Assembly (NCBI GenBank): GCA_905221605.1
Contig: CAJNDS010000202.1
Span: 954,404 to 1,018,403 of the forward strand
From: Symbiodinium natans
Lineage: Eukaryota > Sar > Dinophyceae > Suessiales > Symbiodiniaceae
Direction: 5' to 3'
Length of the DNA stretch: 64,000 bases
In this document: positions 56,011-64,000 of the stretch, piece after piece
How the letters are laid out: every line of letters begins with the position of its first letter
How positions within the stretch are numbered: position 1 is the first letter of the stretch
Program-made: the position numbers and the translations under genes
The notes under the pieces: generated by a model
Database searches by the model: none
What the model was told of the DNA's origin: nothing
The model's input: only the letters and a program-made list of their open reading frames with translations

Positions 56011-56193
56011 TGGATATGAGCAAAGTCCTGCTTAATTAAACCCGATTCGAAGTCTTGCAAGCTTCAAACGTTTCAATCTGTTTGAACAAGCACGGACCGC
56101 ATGAGCTCTTTTCCTCTGCGGGCTCCGTCGTCTCGACTTAATGTTGTAGAGGCATGAGCACAAAGCTCTGGAAACTCTGGAAACAACAAGACC

Positions 56194-56409
56194 GTGAAAA
56201 AGGAGCTCGCCTTGACCCTGGAGCCCCAACCTTCTGAAACATGCCAGGTGGACGACCTCGCCAACCAAATTGCTATCAGGAAGTTCCAGACATTGGTCCG
56301 CCCAGCTTTCTGGGTTTTTGTAGGCTTGTTTATAGCAGTCATAATAGGTGAACTGGTTGAAAGGCATAAAAAAGTTCAAGATACAGCATCCACCGTAGTA
56401 AGACCGTAG
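56194..56409 (+). CDS. Small single-pass membrane ORF or exon (weak)
   Basis: The frame KKELALTLEPQPSETCQVDD ... FQTLVRPAFWVFVGLFIAVI...ELVERHKKVQ has one good transmembrane helix flanked by charged residues. It opens with GTG, not ATG, and may be an exon. It is not recognised. Confidence 0.3.
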   Translation: MKKELALTLEPQPSETCQVDDLANQIAIRKFQTLVRPAFWVFVGLFIAVIIGELVERHKKVQDTASTVVRP

Positions 56410-56450
56410 TAAGTTTTATGCGTTTAGGACATTTATAGGTTTGTTTCTTG

Positions 56451-56564
56451 GATGACGCGGTCTTGTTGGATGTGGCTCCTCTCACGTTGGGCATCGAGAC
56501 CATGGGTGGTATCATGACGAAGCCTATCCCTCATAACACCTTGGTCCCAACGCGCAAGAGCCAA
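56451..56564 (+). pseudogene. Isolated HSP70 exon fragment
   Basis: The 38 codons read [38 protein letters not shown], the unmistakable start of the HSP70 substrate-binding domain (LLDV-x-P-L-x-LGIET-x-GG). The exon ends before GTAATTGG, a good donor. No other HSP70 exons are visible within several kilobases on either side, so this is a stranded fragment or part of a captured piece. HSP70 function cannot come from it. Confidence 0.85.
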
Positions 56565-56634
56565 GTAATTGGAGGCGGTAATGACTGTCTTCCAACCGAT
56601 ATAACTGTTATAACATTTGGCTGAGTCGATCGAC

Positions 56635-57087
56635 ATGCGGGGCGATGATGTCGATCTGTTGTGGTCGATGGGAACAGAAGCGGTTCTTGCACTCAACTCT
56701 TTTATGCGATTCCTTTACGAATCGGACGCTTGGCTGGCGCCTGCTGATGCTGGTCGTGCTGGCGAGCTCGCGGCAAAGTTTCTGAGGCGGTGCAACGACT
56801 GCGCCTTGCGAGCGCAGCGGCGCACCTTGTTTCCTCTAAAACCAAAATTTCATTGTCTACACCACATGTATGTGGATCTTTTGTACGCGGGCGAGAAGCA
56901 GATTCACATGATGAATCCGCTCGTATACTCCACTCAGTTATCAGAAGATTTTGTTGGCAGGCCTTCTCGACTATCACGTCGGGTATCCGCTCGGGGGACG
57001 GTGCGGAGGGTCATGCAAAGACACTTGCAATCTGCCTACACCCAATGGGTCAAGGCAGGTTTGCTGATTGAGGGGATCGAGCCGTGA
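56635..57087 (+). CDS. C-terminal ORF of unknown family, possibly mobile-element derived
   Basis: The open frame ends at TGA 57085-57087. Its most distinctive parts are FPLKPKFHCLHHMYVDLLYA, NPLVYSTQLSEDFVGRPSRL and RVMQRHLQSAYTQWVKAG. I recall repeated dinoflagellate ORFs with the same pattern (K-P-K-x-H ... H ... NP ... E-D-x-x-G), often next to transposon remnants, but I cannot verify this. The frame is open 5' of the first ATG, so the true N-terminus is elsewhere. It follows the HSP70 fragment directly. Confidence 0.4.
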   Translation: MRGDDVDLLWSMGTEAVLALNSFMRFLYESDAWLAPADAGRAGELAAKFLRRCNDCALRAQRRTLFPLKPKFHCLHHMYVDLLYAGEKQIHMMNPLVYSTQLSEDFVGRPSRLSRRVSARGTVRRVMQRHLQSAYTQWVKAGLLIEGIEP

Positions 57088-57558
57088 AAGAAAAAGAGAA
57101 CGACCGTCGGCTCACCATCAGCTTTCAGAGCATCAGATGTCAGTTTGCACTGACGTCCAAACATCGGGTTTACCATAAACCCTAGTTTTGGAGCTGGAAC
57201 CCCGTGTTTAGAGCCCGACCCTACTTTCTGAGGTCTAGGTTCCCTAGGTATATATGTAAGATGTAAAGAGAGAGAGATTCTGGCGGGTGGTGAAGTGCCT
57301 CTGTGGCGCATGCTGTTGCGCCGAAGACTTCGATCATCACCTGAATCAAGTTCAGGGCACCTTGCGGCAACTTGCGTTCCACTTGGGAACCACACCAATG
57401 CCAACTCTGCCCTGTGCAGTATGCTACAATACGCGCGCCTACTTTCGGCTTGCAGCTCTCAAGGCATCTACCAGCTAGGAGACCAAACCAAGCCTGCTGT
57501 GATTTTTGGCGCTTTTGTGGCACATGTCCTAAGGCTTGTTGCATGCATCTGCTTTCGC

Positions 57559-57930
57559 ATGGCGCAACCATGGGAAGACTTTGATGCGTGCTGCTTCCTT
57601 CCTTCAGTCCAGAAAGCATTGCGTTCACTCGGCTTCGAAAAGCCTACTACGGTGCAGTCACACAGTTGGCCAGTGATTGTGCCTGGTGCCGATGTGATTG
57701 GCGTGTCTGCAACTGGAAGTGGTAAAACCCTGGCGTTCCTCGTGCCAGCAATCAACTCGCTGCTGCAGCAGCCATTTGCGCTGAAACGAGGAAGGGCTTT
57801 GGCTTATCCACGTTTGTTGGTGCTGGCACCGACGATGGAGCTGGCGAGCCAGATTCATGATGAGGGCCAGAGGTTGGCAACCTGCCTCAGGTCGAAGCTT
57901 CGGTCAGCAGCGTTCTATGGAGGTGTGCGA
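57559..57930 (+). CDS. DEAD-box RNA helicase, N-terminal exon (gene rearranged)
   Basis: The start MAQPWEDFDACCFLPSVQKA is followed by the Q motif (GFEKPTTVQSHSWP), motif I ATGSGKT and motif Ia APTMELASQ (usual PTRELA), and reaches AFYGGV. In an intact DEAD-box ATPase this is RecA domain 1, which unwinds or remodels RNA. At about 57925 the frame leaves the family and meets a TGA at 57937. The expected continuation lies on the other strand immediately to the right. The ATG at 57559 is chosen because it precedes the conserved region, and the frame upstream is non-conserved. Confidence 0.8.
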
Positions 57931-58346
57931 TCTGAATGAGTGTGGGTTCCCTGAGAAACTCGTCGGCGAGATGCTGAACCTTGCCAGTGGGCAATGACTT
58001 ACCACAACAAACCCCATGTCTATTTCAATCAGCATGATTTCCTGCACAGCTTCCCTAGGCTCAACCAAGGGACTTGCCCGGAAGGTGCCCAAGTTGCAGT
58101 GAAAAAGAGCGTCTGGAGCCGGTGAGGTCGACGGGCCAGGATGCCACGAAGTTGCTGCTCAAAGCCCTGGTCCAGCATCCGATCAGCTTCGTCCAGCACG
58201 AGGGCCGACAAGTCTTCCAAAGAGAGCTCACCCCTCGTCACAAAGTCAAGGATACGCCCAGGCGTCCCAGTGCACCAGTGAATCTGTTCGGACATGGCCT
58301 TCCTTTGCGGCCTCATATCCACAGTGCCGGTCGAGCCACCAATCAG
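57930..58346 (-). pseudogene. Inverted middle of the DEAD-box helicase (motifs Ib-III)
   Basis: On the minus strand, reading from about 58346 leftward: MSEQIHWCTGTPGRILDF (motif Ib, TPGR), LSALVLDEADRMLDQGFE (motif II, DEAD), and LQTLFFTATWAPSGQ (motif III, usually SAT). An intron follows (donor GTCCCTTGG after GQ, acceptor CAAG), then a second exon VQHLADEFLREPTLIQI ending near 57935. These are exactly the parts missing between the flanking plus-strand exons, in the right order for a simple inversion. The block keeps exon-intron-exon structure, so it is a DNA inversion and not a cDNA insertion. Confidence 0.85.
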
Positions 58347-59030
58347 GACATCACTCACACTTTCCATGTCTGCTCCAACAAGCGCGAGAAGTTGTCACGC
58401 TTGGTGGCACAGCTGCGCGAAAATCATGAAGGCGAGCGCATGATTGTGTTCATGAACACGAAAGTAAGCTGTGCAGAGCTTCAAGCACGTCTGGTAGAGC
58501 AACGCGACGCATGTGAAACTCTCAATGGCGATATGGACCAAGCAACCCGCGAGGCTTCGTTGGAAGCTTTCAGAGCTTGTAGGCCAGGATTGTTGGTAGC
58601 GACAGATGTGGCAGCCCGGGGTTTGGACATTGATGATGTCTCTGTGGTGAACTTTGATATGGCCAGCACTTGCGACTCCTTTGTCCACCGGGTTGGGCGC
58701 ACTGGGCGTGCTGGCAAGAAGGGCCTGGCCGTGTCGCTGCTAAACCGCTTAGACAAGAACGATCTTCGGGTGGCGTGTGAAGTGGCCGATCACTTTGGCA
58801 CTGCCGGTAAAACTGTTCCAGCTGGCTTAGAGGCTTTTTTGCAAGAGGTGCGTGAACGGGCTGCCGATGCTGGGCTTGAGACTGGAGCAGCTTCAGCGGA
58901 TACACACACACACAACACGGGGCTCACCGATCCCCAAGTCAAGCTTCAAGGCCATCAGCTTGCGCGAGTCCTTGCCGCGCCCTCAATTAAGCAGAAGCAC
59001 AGCAAGCTGCCAGCTTCCAGTTGGCTATGA
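58347..59030 (+). CDS. DEAD-box RNA helicase, C-terminal exon (gene rearranged)
   Basis: From GAC at 58347, right after CAG, the frame reads DITHTFHVCSNKREKLSRLV, MIVFMNTKVSCAEL (motif IV), ATREASLEAFRACR, LLVATDVAARGLDIDD (motif V) and FVHRVGRTGRAGKKG (motif VI). A low-complexity tail follows, with a His-Thr repeat, to a TGA at 59028-59030. This is RecA domain 2. The open frame upstream of 58347 is antisense read-through of the inverted block and should not be annotated as protein. Confidence 0.82.
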   Translation, partial: DITHTFHVCSNKREKLSRLVAQLRENHEGERMIVFMNTKVSCAELQARLVEQRDACETLNGDMDQATREASLEAFRACRPGLLVATDVAARGLDIDDVSVVNFDMASTCDSFVHRVGRTGRAGKKGLAVSLLNRLDKNDLRVACEVADHFGTAGKTVPAGLEAFLQEVRERAADAGLETGAASADTHTHNTGLTDPQVKLQGHQLARVLAAPSIKQKHSKLPASSWL

Positions 59031-59069
59031 CGTTTGTGGCTCTGGCAATCCCTGGTGTTCACAGCTTTC

Positions 59070-60647
59070 ACATTCATGCTGAGGCAAGCGACAAGATGAT
59101 TGCGGAAGAGACCCTGCGACGGGGCGTGCGCTTCATGAACATCGAACGCTCCAAGGCGGTGGATGCCCCCTGGGACTGCAGTTGGTATGTCGATGTATTT
59201 CGTAGTCGGTAGGTGTTCCGGCCGAGCACTGTTTTTTTGTGAACGCTTCGGAAGTATTCCTCCTTGGCCTACAGTTGACTACAAAGTTGGAGGACCGCTT
59301 TCGACGGCCAAAATGGAGAATTCGTCGACTTGTTCCGCTCAGCGAGCTAGAAGATGCCGTGCGCAGGCATGAAGCAAGGGGTCATGAGCTGGCAGCACTC
59401 ACAGATGATGCAGGAGACTCCGGACAGGGCACATTGTACTGTAGTTTACCACACAGTACGAAGATGTACGAAGTCTTCACGACGCCGCAGAATGCGGCCA
59501 GCCACAAAGCCTAACCCAGCACACCAACGTCTGGCAAGTTAGAGCGCACGAGCCTCCACCCACACACCGCCCCTTCTTGCCAGGAGTTGTGCATGCAGTT
59601 ATCACGGACCTGAATGATCCTACGAAGTACGTCGCAACGGAGATGTTCGAATTACCCCGTGCCCGCGAGCACATGTGGCAGTTGTTCGACCATTGTCGTG
59701 ACCGCAAACCCAGCCTTCCGAGAAGCGTGGCAACAGGGAGGATGAGTTCTACTATCAGACCTTCAGCAAACTGCCTTTCGTGACTCTCCAAAACAAGCCC
59801 TTACCTGTGAAGATGGTACTTTTGTGGACACTTTCCGGCTGCTTCTGCAGAAGTTCTCGCATCAGACAGCTGAGCATCCCTGGCTCAGATTGGTGGATGT
59901 CGTTTCGCGCGAGAAGCAGTACGGCAACACCGCCTTCCACATCTGCGCATACGCGGGGCACTATGACCTGCTCCAGGAGCTGGTGCAGCACGCGACCTTG
60001 CACCGGGTGCCCGTGGAGCTGCTCAGGACCACAAAGGGCGAAACAGTTCTCGAAGTGGCTCTGGCGCAGCAGAATTTTGCCTGCTTCAACCTGCTGGCTC
60101 CTTTCTTTGGGGCGGAACCGCGGCCAGAAGGAGTGGATGTGGCCAAGACTCAGAGCGTGCGGTGGTGGACACTTTGCAGGCTGAGGAGGACACACCGGCT
60201 CCTCGAGAGTCCATCCATCTGCCTCAGGAACTGTCGCTGGGAGATCTGACACGGTACCTGAGGCGGATTGCGGATGTCCTCCCAGATGTCCCAGACCTCG
60301 TCCTGCTCAAGAAAGTCCACATTCATCTCAGGGGTTCTTCCCTGGATGATGCTGAAAGCTTCTTGCAGTTGACAGTGACGGCAAAGTCTGTGACAGCTTA
60401 TGGCTGTACTGCTGACAGCCTTGACGTCCATGCCTCAGTCTTGCAGGAACACAACTGCAGAAGGTGTGAGCTTCTGGACACCTTCACGAATCATAGGACA
60501 GTTTCTCAAAACCCGGACCCCTATCGTTTTCAACCACGGTTCTACTCCCGTCTCATTTCTTTCGAAGATACACGTGAGCTGTCTTCATTCCTTGCTCGTG
60601 TAGGGGACTTCCGAACGAATTCCAAGCCACAGGCTTGGAATTCTTAG
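59070..60647 (+). CDS. Ankyrin-repeat protein gene, several exons, partly unresolved
   Basis: Coding-like pieces on one strand: FHIHAEASDKMIAEETLRRG (59070-59213), EDRFRRPKWRIRRLVPLSEL (59285-59512), GVVHAVITDLNDPTKYVATE (59584-59700), REDEFYYQTFSKLPFVTLQN (about 59732-59800), and TFVDTFRLLLQKFSHQTAEH followed by ankyrin repeats YGNTAFHICAYAGHYDLLQE and KGETVLEVALAQQNFACFNL (59810-60150). The frame then changes by a 26-nt interval (60154-60179) to AEEDTPAPRESIHLPQELSL and continues to a stop at 60647. Ankyrin units mediate protein binding; the rest is unrecognised. The 26-nt interval is too short for a normal intron and may be an insertion. Confidence 0.5.
60617..60643. repeat. 27-bp perfect palindrome at a gene end
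   Basis: GAATTCCAAGCC / GGCTTGGAATTC arms around ACA, overlapping the last codons of the ankyrin gene. A transcript would form a 12-bp hairpin at the 3' end. Role unknown. Confidence 0.9.
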
Positions 60648-60649
60648 AA

Positions 60650-61160
60650 TTAGAAGAAATCTTTCATATAATGAGTTTCATAGTAAAGGAGCTCTTTCGC
60701 TTCCTATCAAGAAGTAAGGAGCTTTCTTCATGGCTACGACAAGTTAGAGACCAGGTAGAGAAGCTCTGAAAAATTCGAGATCCACACGGAAAGTCGCATA
60801 TTCGGAAGTTCTCGAGTCTTGGAGCTTGTTACCCTTGAAACTTTTGATAGCGAGAGAAGCCCTTGAGTTTCCTATTAAGTGGGACAGTAACTAGCTCATT
60901 TACAAAAAGGATCTTGTCACGCCCTCAAACTACCTTCAAGCTATCCGTTGGGGAGTAGGAAGTTTTTCGTTTGATCAGAAGAGGATGGACTTCTGCCTGT
61001 TCCCCAGGGCCCTAGGGGAGCTGTGCAGATTTTATCGGAGTTCGAAACACTCATACCTTCAGAAAAAAGGGAGAGCTCTCACTGCACGATTTACTTAATC
61101 CAGTGCAACACTATGCAGCAAGGTCTTCGCCCCACACGGTGACATTAATCTTGGGTTCGC
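60650..61160. other. Low-GC, A-rich stretch without genes
   Basis: Composition drops sharply (many GAA, AAG, TTT) relative to the 55-60% GC neighbours. No domain-bearing frame is present. It could be an old organellar or foreign insertion, or an AT-rich intergenic block. Confidence 0.5.
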
Positions 61161-61196
61161 TTGAGCAGGAGAGCAAGTCCCCATAGACAAGCTGTG

Positions 61197-61952
61197 AACA
61201 CACAGGGGTTGGTCGGCCTTACCGTCCGAAAAGCAGTTCTGTTCAGCTGCGCTTGCACGTATGTCTTACCCGAGGTCTGCACTCATTTCCTCGAGGCCTG
61301 CCGGCGGATGTATGAGGTTGGCGATCCAGCTTGGGAGCGTTTGTTTTTTCTCCCGGCGGTGCGAGGTGACCCCTCTGAGCAGGAAAAGGAGCGCTTCACG
61401 GGGGCCACGGAAGCTTTGGCCCGTTGTTTACAGGCCAGGGCACGGGTAGCCAATCTTCGCCTCCACTCCTTCGGCCGGGATGGCTCCACTGGCTACGCTT
61501 TTCCACGCAGGCACCTCACCAAGCCCAGTCTCGCAGACGTGGTGGGTGGAGTGTTTCACGTGAACATTGTCATCCGCATTCGCGAGAGACTCGAGTCAAA
61601 GCTAGAACTGCAAGAAGCCAACAGCATTGCCCGCTTTCGGAAGCGGTCACGCGAGGGGCGCAACCTCAGCCGGGAGGACCTGTCACAGCAGTACTTCTTT
61701 GCCGTGAAGTGGGCATCCCTCGACCGTTTCTACTACAGCCGGGACTTGGTCAAGTTCGAGATGGCCGAAGCAGGCCCAACTGAGGGCCTGCGTGCCGGTG
61801 TAAATGTAGATTCGTTTCTCGATGTTGCGGCTGAGTTGCTAGCCATGTGGGCTTATCCCCTGACGGACACAATGCCTGAAGGGCTGCAGAACATATTTGA
61901 CGACTATGTGGCTGCGCTGGATGAGGGGCTGTGGTGTTTGCTTCATCCTTGA
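61197..61952 (+). CDS. Unrecognised ORF or 3' exon, about 250 codons
   Basis: A clean frame, coding-like throughout, ends at TGA 61950. Notable segments: VCTHFLEACRRMYEVGDPAW, FVNIV-type strand (GVFHVNIVIRIRERLESKLE), a Gln-containing basic helix SIARFRKRSREGRNLS, DRFYYSRDLVKFEMAEAG and LLAMWAYPLTDTMPEGLQNI. The first in-frame ATG (61308) lies well inside the coding-like part, so the 5' end is likely in an upstream exon. No transmembrane segment or known family is evident. Confidence 0.5.
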   Translation, partial: NTQGLVGLTVRKAVLFSCACTYVLPEVCTHFLEACRRMYEVGDPAWERLFFLPAVRGDPSEQEKERFTGATEALARCLQARARVANLRLHSFGRDGSTGYAFPRRHLTKPSLADVVGGVFHVNIVIRIRERLESKLELQEANSIARFRKRSREGRNLSREDLSQQYFFAVKWASLDRFYYSRDLVKFEMAEAGPTEGLRAGVNVDSFLDVAAELLAMWAYPLTDTMPEGLQNIFDDYVAALDEGLWCLLHP

Positions 61953-61954
61953 TG

Positions 61955-62870
61955 TAAAGACAAGGCTCACACAGCCGCACAGCCACGAGCAACTTTAGAA
62001 TAGATGCTCGACCTGGGGGAATGCTGGCTTGAAAGGTGGCACCTAAAGAACCTACAGTAGTGTGGTAGCAGATTTCTTTATCTCCCAATCCAGGTCTAGG
62101 CCGGTCTTCAAGGCAAACGCTTGAGGTAACCACCGTGGCGGAGGGGTCGGTATGCGCGCAGCAGCAGCCGTACGTGGATGGATGCCTGCCAGGACGGTGG
62201 TGGGCAACCTTTGCCGTGCCTGAGGGCTCGTGACCTGAGTGTTCGGCGGAACCGTCGGCGGACTTCCCTGAGCAGAAGCAGCAGAAGCAGTTGTCCGCGC
62301 CAAAAAAGTGCGAAACAGGCCGTCAGCTCTGCCATCATGGAATCTGGATGTCGGCTGTATCCCACTGTGGTTTGTCCCTTTTCGCACAGCGGGGCCCGCC
62401 AGCCGTGAAGCCATAAGTTCAGAAACCCTGAAGTAAAGATCCTGGATCAAAGTTGCCTTCTCATGAAACCTGTTAATGAAGCACTGCAAGCGGTTTTCCC
62501 TTTCGCCCAGCGGGGCTGGCCAAACTGGGCCAGCGGGGCCGGGCAAGCGTGAAACCATAATATCTGAGGTCGAAGGCTCTGGTGAAGAACGTGATTTTTT
62601 TTGGCACTGGCTTTTGGATGTTTTTTAGCAGTTGGGTCCTGACGTCACTTGCCAAGCATTTTCGCTCAAGCTGCAGCCACGCTCTGAAGGAAGCTTTCAA
62701 AAGCATGCTAAGCATACCCTGAATGAGAGCAACTGCACAGTAACAAGCAGTCGGCAAGCCGCATACCCGGAGTTTGCAATGGGCGCCTGCTGCAGCCCAG
62801 CAGCCAGCGAGGCTGTCCCCTTTGGGCCCAGTTGTTCGGAGTTTCCTGTGACTGTTCTTTTTTTCGTGCT
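61955..62870. other. Intergenic or intronic stretch with a diverged duplication
   Basis: It contains two diverged copies of a ~110-bp motif (CGCACAGCGGGGCCCGCCAG... near 62370-62440 and CGCCCAGCGGGGCTGGCC... near 62490-62570). A minus-strand frame at 62558-62052 crosses these copies and looks incidental. The last 60 bases form a pyrimidine-rich tract before the next exon. Confidence 0.5.
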
Positions 62871-62875
62871 CACAG

Positions 62876-64000
62876 AGCCAGTCCGTGCCTAAGGCTGTTC
62901 CTTCACATGTTGCACGAGTGACGATGCATGAGACCCGCACTTCTTTGGCAGCTTTCATCCGGCCTGTGCAGCATTTCACACACCAAGCTTTGATAGAGCT
63001 TGCAGCCATGAACTTCTCGCCTGAGCTCAGTGTTGCGCTTCAGCGGGTAACGGCCTGCAACAACGGCGACAGGCTGCTAAGCATGGTCCGCACGGACCTG
63101 CTGAACAGCCTTCAGGAGTCACATGATGCCGTTTTGCATGCCCACGATGCCTGGATGCAGCTTGAGATGCTGGGGACAGACGTCATGTCCATCGGTGGCG
63201 TCGTTGACTTGCATGACAAGGACAGCCTGTTCAAGGCCTTCAAAGAGTCTAAGGTGCTGACACGGGACAGAGTGGTTTGGCAAGCAATTGGACGCTTTCG
63301 GGCTCCCCTTGACGTCTTGCTGACCACCAACTACTTGTCCGACATTGTCAACCACGACAACACCCGAACCTCGCAGCTCCGCAATGCCTTTTACAAAATC
63401 CACTCGGATATCGTGCTGCAGACCATGAGTGACTACTATTCTTGGGAGAAGTTCGCGCGGCACGTGTGGAACAACCAGGAGGACGATGACGTGCAGCTTG
63501 TGCTGCTGAACTTGAACCGCTTCATGGGACTGGACATGCAGAACTTGTACGAGTCATTGATGCAGATGCCCTTCATCGTGACGGACGCGCAGTCCAAGGG
63601 CACGCCCTCATGGACGTTGGTGGCAGCTCAGAATACTCAGACACCCTCGGACGCCGCAAACCTTTTTGAGTCATTGACAAGCTTGGGCCGCGACTTGTCC
63701 TACCCCGACTTTCTCGATCCAGTACGAGAGGCGATCCAGAACAGCATGGCATCAAGCCTGAAAGCAGTTCAGTACTCGGTGGCTGCATGGTGCCAGCTGC
63801 ATGAGCATGCTACGGCGAGCGGGGTCTTGACGTCGGATGACGGCAAGAGGAAGTTTAAAGAGCTAGACGTCCTCATGAGGCAGGAGATCCTATGCACCGC
63901 CTTTGGCTTCCTTGGCACAAATGGGGTGGCTGACTTCCGCTTCGTAGAGCAGCTGCTTCTCCAGCAGGTGTCGCCCGGGGACATCACGGACATACCGGAT
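62876..64000 (+). CDS. Large unrecognised CDS running off the right edge
   Basis: The frame is open for 375 codons from an acceptor (TTTTTTTCGTGCTCACAG at 62858-62875) to the window end with no stop. It starts SQSVPKAVPSHVARVTMHET; possible Met codons are 62924 and 63008. The sequence is amphipathic and looks mostly helical: LIELAAMNFSPELSVALQRV, GVVDLHDKDSLFKAFKESKV, NAFYKIHSDIVLQTMSDYYS, VLLNLNRFMGLDMQNLYESL, LDVLMRQEILCTAFGFLGTN. No transmembrane helix or known catalytic motif is seen. The opposite-strand frames in this interval are shadows. Codon use is strongly coding-like, so the gene is probably real and continues to the right. Confidence 0.75.

Noticed and set aside
58074-58346. Plus-strand N-terminal extension of the helicase C-terminal exon
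   Set aside because: It is the antisense reading of the inverted DEAD-motif block, not a real N-terminus.
1-64000. CRISPR arrays, rRNA genes, bacterial operons or Shine-Dalgarno signals
   Set aside because: None seen; the tandem repeats have no unique spacers and the sequence is eukaryotic in structure.

Overview
The window looks like nuclear DNA of a dinoflagellate, probably close to the Symbiodiniaceae. The evidence is low gene density, many short introns whose donors are mostly GC or GA instead of GT with a G after the acceptor AG, large tandem cysteine-rich module genes, a PIF1-like helicase with zinc-knuckle tails of the kind I associate with dinoflagellate genomes, and abundant minisatellites. 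There are no operons or ribosome binding sites. Most reading frames of 60-150 codons are chance.

Region 0.3-17 kb (possibly to 21.6 kb) is one very large plus-strand gene for a secreted or surface protein built from more than 30 copies of a ~136-residue, ten-cysteine module (YGT-C-AAWD ... NWCQLPWCYV ... YSYD-C-NAPDC ... HK-GCEC). Exons of 5.3, 3.4 and over 2.2 kb alternate with a cluster of very small exons. The modules end in an SEA/ferredoxin-like region and Thr/Ser-rich linkers. An 84-bp minisatellite occupies 17.4-19.4 kb.

Region 25-29 kb holds a calmodulin-like EF-hand gene, then a 1.5 kb segment bounded by 20-bp direct repeats that carries an 85-bp near-perfect palindrome and two ORFs. 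From 29 to 37 kb there are only weak exon candidates and simple repeats.

Region 37-54 kb is accessory in character. Two copies of a ~1.4 kb segment with ankyrin coding (37.0-38.4 and 52.3-53.8 kb) flank an intronless membrane lectin gene (39.0-40.5 kb), a decayed Helitron/PIF1-type helicase with a zinc-ribbon array (42.1-47.3 kb), and a CCATGG-rich compound satellite that reverses orientation near 50.53 kb.

Region 54-64 kb has an intronless membrane protein with a TIR-like domain, an isolated HSP70 exon, a DEAD-box RNA helicase whose middle (motifs Ib-III) is inverted in the genome, an ankyrin-repeat gene, an unknown ORF, and a large unknown CDS that runs off the right edge.
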